Of a stretch of DNA of 64,000 bases, positions 8,192-15,956 are shown in pieces. The DNA comes from Amycolatopsis sp. A133. GTDB taxonomy: Bacteria; Actinomycetota; Actinomycetes; Mycobacteriales; Pseudonocardiaceae. The stretch spans positions 1 through 64,000 of the forward strand of contig NZ_JAVHJU010000051.1 of NCBI RefSeq assembly GCF_031082405.1, given 5' to 3'. Within the stretch, counting starts at the first letter, position 1. Each line of letters starts with the position of its first letter. The notes under the pieces were generated by a model. The model did no database searches. It was given only the letters and a program-made list of their open reading frames with translations, and was not told the DNA's origin. The translations under genes and the position numbers were made by a program.

Positions 8192-8893
8192 TTGAACACT
8201 CGGTTGAGACCTGCTGACCTCGCCCGCGAGCACGGCATCTCCACGCAGGCGGTCCGCAACTACGAACAGGACGGCTTCCTCCCACCGGCGGCGCGCACCC
8301 CGAGCGGCTACCGGGTTTACACGGAAACGCACGCCGCAGCCCTCCGGGCGTTCCTGGCTCTGGTCCCGGCCTACGGGCACGCGACAGCAGGCGGGATCAT
8401 GCACGCGGTCAACGAAGACGACCTCACCCGCGCGCTGACGCTCATCGACCGCGGCCACGAGCAGCTGCTCCGGGACCGCGAAACCCTCAACACGGTCCGC
8501 AAAGCGATCGGGCCGCTGACGACCGGGCCGGTCGGCGAACCGGCCGCGACCGGCTGGTCGATCGGCGAGCTGGCCCACCGCCTCGGCGTCACCGCGGCGA
8601 CCGTGCGGGCGTGGGAACGGGCGGGCATCCTGGTGCCTTCGCGGAACCGGGCGACCGGCTACCGGGTCTTCCGCGCGGCCGACGTCCGCGACGCCGAGCT
8701 GGCCCACCTGCTCCGCCGCGGCGGCTACCCGCTGGCCCACATCGCGACGGTGGTCGGCCAGGTCCGCACCGCGGGTGGCACGGAATCGCTGGTCCAAGCC
8801 CTCGAAACGTGGCAGGGCAGGCTCACCGCCCGCGGCCTGGCGATGCTCGACGCGGCCGCGCGGCTCAGCGCGTACCTGGCGTCACGGCCGTGA
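8192..8893 (+). CDS. Double-MerR-domain transcriptional regulator (TioE-like)
   Basis: A 233-aa protein carrying two MerR-type DNA-binding regions in one chain. The first covers residues about 5-45 (ADLAREHGISTQAVRNYEQDGFLPPA, GYRVY). The second covers about 113-165 (SIGELAHRLGVTAATVRAWERAGILVPSR, GYRVF), followed by a C-terminal helix. Standard MerR proteins have one such domain and dimerise; two in tandem resembles the TioE group. The TTG at 8192 is the likely start (TTG at 8204 is possible). It is divergent from the esterase-like gene, its probable target. Its 3' end overlaps the convergent membrane-protein gene by 12 bp. Confidence 0.82.
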   Translation: MNTRLRPADLAREHGISTQAVRNYEQDGFLPPAARTPSGYRVYTETHAAALRAFLALVPAYGHATAGGIMHAVNEDDLTRALTLIDRGHEQLLRDRETLNTVRKAIGPLTTGPVGEPAATGWSIGELAHRLGVTAATVRAWERAGILVPSRNRATGYRVFRAADVRDAELAHLLRRGGYPLAHIATVVGQVRTAGGTESLVQALETWQGRLTARGLAMLDAAARLSAYLASRP

Positions 8894-9745
8894 GCGCGGG
8901 TGCAGCCGGTCGTACTCGTGCGCGGCCGAGCGCTGGGTCCGCACCCGCAGCAGGTTTTCCTCGGCTTCGTCGTCGACCTCGTTGAGTCCGAGCTGCACGG
9001 CCAGCCGGATCTGCTCGCGGTTTTCGCGGACCACGGCGGAGAAGAAGTCGTCGATCCGCGGGTCGAGGAGGACTTCGAGCAGCACGCGGAAGGACGTGTC
9101 GACGCAGGCGCGCACGATCTCGTCGTGGAACGGCAGCCGCTTGAGCTTCCCGAGCTGCGGGTCCGCGGCGATCTTCTCGGCGATGATCGAGCGCAGCTCG
9201 TCCTTGTGGGCCCCGAGCGACTTGGCGAGGTTTTCCGGGTAGTTGCCGGTTTCCAGCACCTTGACGACCTCGTCGAGCACCGCGACGGTGACCGGTTTCT
9301 TGATCGCCTTCACGATCGGCTCGGAGAGCTTGTCGACGAGCCGGTAGGTGAACTGCTCGCCGACGGCCCGGTCCGCGGCCCGCCCGATCCGCACGAGCAG
9401 CAGCACGACGCTGACGAACCGGTGCGCGGCCATGGCCGGGTGCGCGACGGGGATCATGGCGAACAGCTCGTACCAGTTGCGCACGAGGAACTTCCTGGCC
9501 CACCGCCGTTTCCGCCACCGCCAGAGGAATTCGAGCAGGAAGATCCCGCAGATCCCGCAGTCGACGTAGAAGATCACCAGCCCGGCTTCTCTGGCGGGCG
9601 GGCTGAGCACCATGAACCCCAGCAGCCCGACCGAACCGGCGGCGAGGATGAGCATGACCCAGTCGTCGGCGCGCACGTTCCCGGGCAGCACCCCGCTGTT
9701 GAGCTCGGGTTCTCTGGTGACCATGCCCGATGATGACACGGACAC
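8882..9745 (-). CDS. Ion-channel/voltage-sensor-like membrane protein of unknown function
   Basis: A 287-aa protein. Residues about 25-125 hold three or four hydrophobic segments with a charged RWRKRRWARKFLVRNWYELFAMIP loop and HRFVSVVLLLVRIGRAADR. This layout resembles the S1-S4 region of voltage-gated channels, but no pore filter sequence is present. The C-terminal half is soluble and helical. The start is GTG 9745, with ATG 9724 as an alternative; neither has a strong ribosome site. The last 12 bp overlap the double-MerR gene tail to tail. Transport function is not shown. Confidence 0.6.
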   Translation of the reverse strand: MSVSSSGMVTREPELNSGVLPGNVRADDWVMLILAAGSVGLLGFMVLSPPAREAGLVIFYVDCGICGIFLLEFLWRWRKRRWARKFLVRNWYELFAMIPVAHPAMAAHRFVSVVLLLVRIGRAADRAVGEQFTYRLVDKLSEPIVKAIKKPVTVAVLDEVVKVLETGNYPENLAKSLGAHKDELRSIIAEKIAADPQLGKLKRLPFHDEIVRACVDTSFRVLLEVLLDPRIDDFFSAVVRENREQIRLAVQLGLNEVDDEAEENLLRVRTQRSAAHEYDRLHPRSRP

Positions 9746-9926
9746 CGCAGCTCAGCCGGTCCGGCTCGGTCGCCCAAGTGTCGCGTTTCTGTCCTCTTTT
9801 CGTCGCGGTGAAACCCGTCCCGATACGGCATCGTGGACGGTGGCGGTCACGGCGAGGAGGAGCATGGAGCGGACACCGCACAGCCGGCGCGCTCCGGCTT
9901 CCGTGGGAACGGCGGTGGCTGGTGGC

Positions 9927-10910
9927 TCAAGAAGCGGGCTGCCAGCCCACGCCGTAGGACCGCGCGGGCCGCAGGTCGTGGAAACCGGTGCGCACCTCGC
10001 CCGCGTTGTCGAGGAACAGCGGCTTGCGGGCCGGCAGCGGGTCCTGGGCATCCTTGGACAGCTCGCCGTCGATGCGCCACACGCGCAGCGGCGGCTTCCG
10101 GCGGTCGAACCGGACGTTGAGGTCGAAGCTCTCGCACGGGAATTCCGGCGTGCAGCAGTAGAAGGGCGCCGGCAGCGCGTCCACCCGGATGCGGAAGAAG
10201 AACTCGTGCTCGTCGCCGGCGTCCAGCGGCTGCGGCGGCCGCAGGCTGAACGCGACGCGGGTGGAGCTGACCATCCGCACGGAATGCACCTCGCCGCCCG
10301 CGACGACGTCGATGCCCAGGCCCGAAAGGTCCGGCTGGCCGGCCGTGCTGGCGGGCCGGGCGAGGGAGATCGCGTGCTCGACGTCGGCGAGCCCGGCGAC
10401 GTGGCTGACCACCCGCCGGGTCTCGAAGACCTCGGCGGCCGCGGCCCCCGTCAAGGTCAGCCGGACGGCCAGCGCCGACGTGTGCCAGGGACCGTCCTGG
10501 CTGACGACCGAGCCGCCGTAGGGCGACGGGGCCCCGTACGCGGCCTCGGCGATCAGGTAGATGACGTCGTCGGCGCGGCGCTGCATCGTGCGCACGTTGC
10601 GGTCGGCGCCCGTGCCCAGCAGTTCGAGGCGCTGGGTGTAGCGCTCGTTCGCGCCGGTGCCGAAACCCAGGACGATCCGCGCCGTTTCCCGGTGCGATTC
10701 GGGCAGCTTTTCGATCAGCCTTCGAAGCGTTTCGACGACCTTGCCGCGAACCGTTCCCGGGGCATCCTCTTCGTCGACACCGCACACTTCGCGCAAGTGT
10801 TCGCCGACGACACCCGGCAGGGTCTTCGCTTGGATGCCCAACCCCTTGCGAAGCAGTTTCAGCTCCGCTGAGAGAGCGTTGATCTTCGCTTCGGCCGCCT
10901 CCTGAGCCAA
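9927..10910 (-). CDS. Conserved actinobacterial protein, N-terminal LRRG-type helical domain, unknown function
   Basis: A 327-aa cytosolic protein. Residues about 10-125 match a domain found in many actinomycete proteins of unknown role (LKLLRKGLGI, LREVCGV, LPESHRETARIVLGF, ADRNVRTMQRRADDVIYLIAEAA). The remaining 200 residues are beta-rich with paired Cys (FYCCTPEFPC). It diverges from the small-peptide gene at 11165; the palindrome at 10982-11000 lies 71 bp upstream of its start and could control both. A regulatory or sensing role alongside the NB-ARC protein is plausible but inferred. Confidence 0.6.
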   Translation of the reverse strand: MAQEAAEAKINALSAELKLLRKGLGIQAKTLPGVVGEHLREVCGVDEEDAPGTVRGKVVETLRRLIEKLPESHRETARIVLGFGTGANERYTQRLELLGTGADRNVRTMQRRADDVIYLIAEAAYGAPSPYGGSVVSQDGPWHTSALAVRLTLTGAAAAEVFETRRVVSHVAGLADVEHAISLARPASTAGQPDLSGLGIDVVAGGEVHSVRMVSSTRVAFSLRPPQPLDAGDEHEFFFRIRVDALPAPFYCCTPEFPCESFDLNVRFDRRKPPLRVWRIDGELSKDAQDPLPARKPLFLDNAGEVRTGFHDLRPARSYGVGWQPAS

Positions 10911-10969
10911 GCCGCCACCTCCGTCGTGGTCGTTGCCGGGAAGTGTACTCGGTCCGTGACACCGTCACC

Positions 10970-11060
10970 CGTTTCCCCGGTGTTTCCGGATCCAGGAAAC
11001 AGCGCAGGTCGAAGCGGTGTCCCCGATTCACGCGTGAGAGGCAACGGGAAACACCTGTCT
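10970..11060. promoter_or_regulatory. Operator-like cluster upstream of peptide gene 1 (GTTTCC...GGAAAC)
   Basis: GTTTCCCCG (from 10971) is followed by the palindrome GTTTCC-N7-GGAAAC at 10982-11000, then GGCAACGGGAAAC from 11040. The same three motifs, in the same order, occur at 13502-13537 upstream of the second peptide gene. This implies a shared regulator, most simply the XRE/NB-ARC protein encoded between them. Confidence 0.6.
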
Positions 11061-11164
11061 TCGGGAAAATTGCCGGGTCAAGCTTACGTCGTCGAAATCC
11101 TTCGGCAACAAGGAACTCGCCGCACGGAAACGGCGGCGACGGCGATCCGGAAAGGGTGAACGCG

Positions 11165-11218
11165 ATGCACACGCACTTCATCATCGTGCTCGGCCAGCTG
11201 GTCTCCCTGCTGGGCTGA
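11165..11218 (+). CDS. Small hydrophobic peptide (17 aa), candidate signal peptide 1
   Basis: The ATG at 11165 has GGAAAGGG 8-14 nt upstream and encodes MHTHFIIVLGQLVSLLG; a GTG at 11156 would add three residues. A strong GC hairpin (11229-11253) follows directly, so the unit looks like its own transcript. It lies 74 bp upstream of the XRE/NB-ARC/TPR regulator, and its leader resembles that of the second peptide gene. Too short for homology; the call rests on ribosome site, terminator and context. It could instead be a leader peptide. Confidence 0.45.
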   Translation: MHTHFIIVLGQLVSLLG

Positions 11219-11228
11219 CCACGCACAC

Positions 11229-11253
11229 CGCCGGCGGGCCCGGGCCGCCGGCG
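11229..11253 (+). terminator. GC-rich hairpin after peptide gene 1
   Basis: CGCCGGCGG and CCGCCGGCG form a perfect 9-bp stem around a 7-nt loop. It starts 10 bp after the peptide stop and ends 40 bp before the regulator start. There is no T-run, as is usual for actinomycete terminators. Confidence 0.6.
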
Positions 11254-11292
11254 AGCCTTCCCCCCGTTCGCCCAATACAGGATGATCGATCC

Positions 11293-13491
11293 ATGCCGGA
11301 CTTTGGAGCGGAATTGAAACGTCGACGGCTCTCTGTCGGCATGTCACTGACCGGACTCGCGGCGTCCGTCCATTTCACCAAGGGCTACCTGAGCAAGGTG
11401 GAGAACGGCAAGGCCCGGGTGAACCGGGACCTCGCCAAGGCCTGCGACCAGGCACTGGACGCCGGCGGAGAACTGCTCGCCCTCGTCGCGGAATCGGCAT
11501 TCCCCGCGCGCCGCAGCGCCGGCGGCATCGTCGGGCTGCCGGACAGCGGCCGGTACTTCGTCGGCCGCGAAACCGAACTCGAAGCCCTTTCCGCGCTGCT
11601 CCTCGGCCCGGACGACGCCCGGGTCGGCGTGGTCCACGGCATGGCCGGGGCCGGCAAGACGGCGCTGGCCGTCGCCGCCGCCCGGCGGGTCGCGGACACC
11701 TTCCCGGACGGCTGCCTCTTCTTCGACCTCCGTGGCCACACCCCCGGCGTCGTCGAGCTTTCGGCGGGCGAGGCCCTGCACCGGCTGCTGCGGCTGCTGG
11801 ACGTCTCGGCCGATCAGCTCCCCGCCGACGAAGACGGCCTGGCCAACCTGGTCCGCGACCAGCTGCGCGGGCGGCGGATGATCCTCGTGCTCGACAACGT
11901 CCGGTCCGCCGAGCAGATCCGGGCCATCGTCGACGGCGAGACGACGTCCCGGATCCTCGTGACCAGCCGGGGACGGCTGCCCGCGCTCGACGACGCCTGG
12001 CACTTCCCCGTCGGGGTACTGCCGCTCGACGACGCCGTGCACCTCCTCCGGTCCGTCGCCGGCGAGCACGCGCCGGACGACGACGAGGTGGCGACCGAGA
12101 TCGTCCGGCACTGCGGGCAGCTGCCGCTCGCGGTGCGCATCGTGGCCGCCCGGTTCATCGCCGGCGGCTGGACGGCGGCGAGGCTGCGCGACCGGCTGGC
12201 CGACGAAACCACCCGGCTCGGCGCGCTGGAAGACGGCGAGCGAAGCGTCGCGACCGCCTTCACCGTCTCCTACGACGCGCTGCCCGGCGACCAGCAGCGG
12301 ATGCTGGGGCTGCTGGCCCTGCACCCCGCCGCCGCCGCGGAAACCGGCGCCGTCGAGGCGCTCGCCGGCCTCGACGCGGGCGAAGCGGACCGGCTGGTGG
12401 ACCGGCTGCACGACGCCCACCTGGTCGTCCGCGACGAACGCGGGTACGTCGAGCTCCACGACCTGATGCGCACCTTCGCGGCGAAGCACGCCCTTCCCCA
12501 GGTCGAGCCGGACGACCGCGAAGTCGCGGTGCGCAGGCTGGTCGAGCACCTCGTCGCGCTGACGGTGGCGGCCGACGAACTCGCCGAGCCCTACCGGTTC
12601 CGCCCGGCGACCGGCCTGCCGGCCCCGTCCGCCGTGCCTTTTTCCGACTCCGAAAGCGCGCTCGCCTGGCTGGGCGCCCAGTGGCCGACGCTCGCCGACA
12701 TCATCGAGTCCGCCGCCCGGCACCGGCTGTACGACCGTTGCTGGCAGCTCGCGTTTGTGCTCCGGGCGTTCTTCTTCCGCGAGAAGCTGTTCGAACCGTG
12801 GATCCGGACGCACGAGTGCGCGCTCGGAGCCGCGCGAGCGGCCGGCGACCCGAGTGCGACGGGGATGATCCTCAACAACCTCGGCATGGCCTACATCGAG
12901 TCGGGCCGCGTCGACGACGCCGTCCGCTTCCACCAGCAGGCCCAGGAGCAGTTCGCGCTGGCCCGCGACGACCGGGGCGCGATCGACGCGCTGTCCAGCC
13001 TGGCGTGGGCGCGCCTGTACCGCGGTGAGGCCGGGCCGTCCCTGGCCGATCTGACGACGGTGCTGGCCGTCTACCGCCGGACCGGGCGGACGCGGAACGT
13101 GGTGATCGCGTTGCGCGGCATCGCGCTCGCCTCGGTGGCGCTGGACCGGTTCCCCGAGGCGCTGGCCGCCGCGCAGGAGGCGACGGAGCTCGCCCAGCTG
13201 CCGGTGGACCGGGCGATGTCGGCCAACTGCGAGGCCTGGGTGCACTTCCGCGCCGGCCGGTGGGACGAGGCCGAGCGGCGCTACCACCGCGCGGCCGAGG
13301 TGGCCGACGACGCGGGCAGCGAGTACGAGCGGGCCCGGGCGTTGACGGGCCTGGGAAACACGGCGGCCGGACGCGGAGACCGGCCGGGCGCGGCCCGCTG
13401 GTGGGCGGAGGCCGCCGCGTACCGGGTCACGCTCAACCCCGCCGTGCTCGGCGAGGCCGAATACCGGAACCGGCCGGCGTTCGCGGGGTGA
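11293..13491 (+). CDS. XRE-HTH / NB-ARC / TPR transcriptional regulator
   Basis: A 732-aa STAND-type regulator. Residues 5-60 form an XRE helix-turn-helix (LKRRRLSVGMSLTGLAASVHFTKGYLSKVENGK). Residues about 85-350 form an NB-ARC ATPase with FVGRETEL, Walker A GMAGAGKTA (116-124), Walker B ILVLDNV and LVTSR. The C-terminal ~230 residues contain TPR-like repeats (NNLGMAYIESGRVDDAVRFHQQA, SSLAWARLYRGE). TPR domains in such proteins sense a ligand, and nucleotide exchange switches DNA binding. Two small peptide genes flank it and share operator-like motifs, recalling HTH-TPR peptide receptors (RRNPP) of Firmicutes. The ligand is unknown. It is not an AfsR/SARP, since no BTAD domain is seen. Confidence 0.85.
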   Translation: MPDFGAELKRRRLSVGMSLTGLAASVHFTKGYLSKVENGKARVNRDLAKACDQALDAGGELLALVAESAFPARRSAGGIVGLPDSGRYFVGRETELEALSALLLGPDDARVGVVHGMAGAGKTALAVAAARRVADTFPDGCLFFDLRGHTPGVVELSAGEALHRLLRLLDVSADQLPADEDGLANLVRDQLRGRRMILVLDNVRSAEQIRAIVDGETTSRILVTSRGRLPALDDAWHFPVGVLPLDDAVHLLRSVAGEHAPDDDEVATEIVRHCGQLPLAVRIVAARFIAGGWTAARLRDRLADETTRLGALEDGERSVATAFTVSYDALPGDQQRMLGLLALHPAAAAETGAVEALAGLDAGEADRLVDRLHDAHLVVRDERGYVELHDLMRTFAAKHALPQVEPDDREVAVRRLVEHLVALTVAADELAEPYRFRPATGLPAPSAVPFSDSESALAWLGAQWPTLADIIESAARHRLYDRCWQLAFVLRAFFFREKLFEPWIRTHECALGAARAAGDPSATGMILNNLGMAYIESGRVDDAVRFHQQAQEQFALARDDRGAIDALSSLAWARLYRGEAGPSLADLTTVLAVYRRTGRTRNVVIALRGIALASVALDRFPEALAAAQEATELAQLPVDRAMSANCEAWVHFRAGRWDEAERRYHRAAEVADDAGSEYERARALTGLGNTAAGRGDRPGAARWWAEAAAYRVTLNPAVLGEAEYRNRPAFAG

Positions 13492-13501
13492 CGCCGGCCG
13501 G

Positions 13502-13545
13502 GTTTCCCCGCGACAGCCGTTTCCGGCAACGGGAAACGCCTTGTC
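13502..13545. promoter_or_regulatory. Operator-like cluster upstream of peptide gene 2
   Basis: GTTTCCCCG at 13502-13510 is followed by the palindrome GTTTCCGGCAACGGGAAAC (13519-13537). The segment GGCAACGGGAAACGCC nearly repeats the sequence at 11040-11055. Motif order and content match the leader of peptide gene 1. Confidence 0.6.
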
Positions 13546-13644
13546 GGCCCCCGGTTCCAGGGCGCACCATCAATGCAGACCGAATTTCGCGAACACGCAA
13601 AATCAATCGAATCCCGTTACCGGGGAAATTGCGAGGAGCCTGCC

Positions 13645-13803
13645 ATGATGGTCGTCTGTTCCCTTTCCGCTCTCCTCCGCACGGCCCTGTTCATCGTCAC
13701 GCTCGCGCTGGTCGCCGGTTTGACCCTCGCCGGGCCCGCCGCGCCGGCGAGCACGCCCGGCTCCGGCCCGGCGGTGTCCACGACGGAACCCGTCACGCAC
13801 TGA
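13645..13803 (+). CDS. Small secreted or membrane peptide (52 aa), candidate signal peptide 2
   Basis: The ATG at 13645 follows GAGGAG (13633-13638). The product has a short N-terminus, a hydrophobic core (ALFIVTLALVAGLTLAG) and a possible signal-peptidase site near PAAPA. That would release a hydrophilic tail of about 16-18 residues rich in Ser, Thr, Pro and Gly. It lies 153 bp after the XRE/NB-ARC/TPR gene in the same direction. An exported, processed peptide that feeds back on the TPR regulator is an attractive but untested model. No homologue recognised. Confidence 0.6.
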   Translation: MMVVCSLSALLRTALFIVTLALVAGLTLAGPAAPASTPGSGPAVSTTEPVTH

Positions 13804-13810
13804 CCGGCCG

Positions 13811-14443
13811 TCAGCGCTCTTCCGGCCCCAGGTGCTCGATCAGCCGGGCCAGCTGGTCGGCGTACCGCCGGACGAACTCGGGCGAGTCCCCGTCGGCCCC
13901 GGTCAGCCCGGCCACCACGTGCGGCAGCGTCACCGGGGCCATCGCCGCGGCCATCAGCAGCACCGTCAGGCAGGCCGGGTCGACCCACTCCGGCAACCGG
14001 CCCTCGGCCTTCAGCGCCGAGATGTGCTCCACCGTCCCCGCCAGGCGCTGCGTGCGCGGCGCGTGGTCGGGGTCGGTTTCGGGGCCCTCGTACTCCAGGC
14101 CCGACCACGCCAGCAGCCGGACACCGTCGCGGCCGGTCAGCGTCTCCAGCGTGAACCGCCGCACCAGCTCCGACAGCGGCAGGCCCGGGGCCGCCAGCTC
14201 GTTCTGCCGCTCTCCCCACTCCTCCGACATCGCGCGGTACAGGCCTTCTTTGCCGTCGAAGTAGTACGAGATCAGCTGCTGGTTCACCCCGGCTCGCGCG
14301 GCGATCGCCGCGATCCGCGCCCCCGCGTACCCCTTCGCCGCGAACTCCTCGCCCGCCGCCGCCAGGATCAGGCGCCGGGTGCGCTCCGGATCCCGTTGAC
14401 GCTCTTGGGGCTTCGGCGAACGGCGGGGCTTCGACGCGGTCAC
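13811..14443 (-). CDS. TetR-family transcriptional regulator
   Basis: A 210-aa protein with an N-terminal TetR HTH (residues about 18-65: RRLILAAAGEEFAAKGYAGARIAAIAARAGVNQQLISYYFDGKEGLY) and a helical ligand-binding C-terminus. The GTG start at 14443 is only 8 bp after the MFS stop, so the two form an exporter-regulator operon. An operator-like element occurs twice, at 14458-14485 just before this gene and at 15886-15913 before the MFS gene, as expected for autoregulation. Confidence 0.88.
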   Translation of the reverse strand: MTASKPRRSPKPQERQRDPERTRRLILAAAGEEFAAKGYAGARIAAIAARAGVNQQLISYYFDGKEGLYRAMSEEWGERQNELAAPGLPLSELVRRFTLETLTGRDGVRLLAWSGLEYEGPETDPDHAPRTQRLAGTVEHISALKAEGRLPEWVDPACLTVLLMAAAMAPVTLPHVVAGLTGADGDSPEFVRRYADQLARLIEHLGPEER

Positions 14444-14451
14444 GCCGCGAA

Positions 14452-15843
14452 CTATACGTCAACCAACCGCTTGACTCTGTCAGCCGAACGCCACGACAGC
14501 GCGAAGGCCGGCACCAGCACCGCGGCGCTGACCGCGAGTGCGCTCGCCGTCGCGGACGCGGACCCGCTGTCCAAGCGGGTGAAGAAAACCGTGCCGGACA
14601 GCGCGATGCCGGTTGCCGTGCCGAGCTGGACGGTCGTGTTCACCACGCCCGACGCGGCACCGGCCCGCTCCGGCCGGATGTCCGCCATCGAAGCCGCGAA
14701 CAGCGCGTTGAACGCCGCGCCCATGCCCAGCCCGACGGCGATCACCGGCACCGGCAACGCCCACCCGCTCAACGCGGAACCCCGCCACAGCACCAGAACG
14801 CCGATCGCGGCCAAGCCGGCCAGCAGCACCGCGACGGCGCCCGCGGTGAACACCCGCCCGAGTTTCGGGGCGAGGCGCATGGCCAGGACGTTGCCCGCGA
14901 CGATGCCGAGCGTCGACGGCGCGAACGTCAACGCCGCTTCCCACGGCGAGAAGCCGAGCCCGAGCTGCAGGTGCAGCGTCAGCACGAAGAACACGCCGAC
15001 CGCGGTGTTGACGCAGAACAGGACCGCCTGGCTGCCGGCGAGGTGGCGCAGCAGGTCCGGCGGGAGCAGCGGTTCGCCGCCGCGGCGGAACTGGCGCCGC
15101 TGGTGCCACGCGAACACCCCGGACAGCGGGACGGCGGCCGCGAGCAGCACGACGGACCACGCCGGCCAGCCCAGCTCGCGCCCCTGCACCAGCGGGTAGA
15201 ACACCGCGAACAACGCGGCGGTCAGCAGCGCGAGGCCGACCGGGTCCATGCGGTGCCGGAAGAAGCCCGGCCGGCCCGGCATGGTCGCCACGGCGCCGGC
15301 CAGTGCGAGCACCCCGATGGGCAGGTTCACCAGGAAGATCGCCCGCCAGCCGGTGCCGAACAGGTCGGCCTCGGTCAGCGCGCCGCCCAGCAGCGGCCCG
15401 GCGAGCCCGCCGACCGGGAACGCGGCCGCGCACCAGGTCATCGCCTTGGGTCGCTCCCGCTCGTCGAACTCCGCGTGGACGAACGACAGGACCTGCGGCA
15501 CCATCAGGCCGGAGCCGACGCCCTGCACGACCCGCGCGGCGATCAGCACGCCGACGTTCCCGGCGAGACCGGCGGCGAGCGAGGCGGCCGTGAACACGAG
15601 CATGCCCGCCACGAACAGCTTCTTCGTGCCGTGGCGGTCGCCCAGGCGCCCGCCCGTGATCAGGGTGAGCGCGAACCCCAGCGCGTAGCCGGCCGAAATC
15701 CACTGCAGCGCGGACTCCCCGGTGCCGAGCTCCCGCCGGATGGTCGGCAGGGCCACCGCGACGATCTGGTTGTCGATCATGTCCACCAGCACGGCCAGCA
15801 CCGCGACCGCCAGTGCCCACCACCTGAGCGCGTGTCTGTCCAC
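14452..15843 (-). CDS. MFS drug:H+ antiporter (DHA2/14-TM family)
   Basis: A 463-aa membrane protein with about 14 hydrophobic segments. Motif A-like GGRLGDRHGTKKLF and the DHA2 hallmarks DNQIVAVALPTIRRELG, QWISAGYALGFALTL and VVQGVGSGLMVPQVLSF place it with drug exporters. The GTG at 15843 is chosen for its AAAGGGG site; the reading frame stays open far upstream, but that extension runs antisense-like through the neighbouring hydrolase gene. TetR follows, 8 bp downstream. The last codons (RVKRLVDV) are encoded within a copy of the repeated operator element. Confidence 0.87.
   Translation of the reverse strand: MDRHALRWWALAVAVLAVLVDMIDNQIVAVALPTIRRELGTGESALQWISAGYALGFALTLITGGRLGDRHGTKKLFVAGMLVFTAASLAAGLAGNVGVLIAARVVQGVGSGLMVPQVLSFVHAEFDERERPKAMTWCAAAFPVGGLAGPLLGGALTEADLFGTGWRAIFLVNLPIGVLALAGAVATMPGRPGFFRHRMDPVGLALLTAALFAVFYPLVQGRELGWPAWSVVLLAAAVPLSGVFAWHQRRQFRRGGEPLLPPDLLRHLAGSQAVLFCVNTAVGVFFVLTLHLQLGLGFSPWEAALTFAPSTLGIVAGNVLAMRLAPKLGRVFTAGAVAVLLAGLAAIGVLVLWRGSALSGWALPVPVIAVGLGMGAAFNALFAASMADIRPERAGAASGVVNTTVQLGTATGIALSGTVFFTRLDSGSASATASALAVSAAVLVPAFALSWRSADRVKRLVDV
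14458..14485. promoter_or_regulatory. Operator-like element, copy 1 (inside 3' end of MFS gene)
   Basis: A 28-bp element beginning GTCAACCA and ending GACTCTGTCAGCC, with inner inverted repeat GTCAA-N8-TTGAC. It matches 15886-15913 at 23 of 28 positions. It lies 15 bp upstream of the tetR start although still coding for the MFS C-terminus. Confidence 0.55.
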
Positions 15844-15885
15844 GACGTACCCCTTTTTCCCGACAGTGACCGTGACCCAGCCATG

Positions 15886-15925
15886 GTCAACCAGTCGGAC
15901 GACTCTGTCAACCATACGTTTGATT
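15886..15925. promoter_or_regulatory. Operator-like element, copy 2, plus TCAA-N8-TTGA palindrome
   Basis: 15886-15913 repeats the element described at 14458-14485 (GTCAACCA...GACTCTGTCAACC). The adjoining TCAACCATACGTTTGA (15909-15924) is a further imperfect palindrome. The region is 43 bp upstream of the MFS start, in the promoter space between hydrolase and exporter genes. Confidence 0.55.
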
Positions 15926-15956
15926 GAGTCCGGCAGTCGGTGGAAAAGGTGGGGGA

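Noticed and set aside
9752..9865. Small minus-strand frame starting MLLLAVTATV between two minus-strand genes
   Set aside because: No Shine-Dalgarno, no conserved operator like those before the two supported peptide genes, and an Arg-rich tail typical of non-coding frames.
11293..13491. AfsR/SARP-type antibiotic regulator
   Set aside because: The N-terminal DNA-binding domain is XRE-type and no BTAD domain is present.
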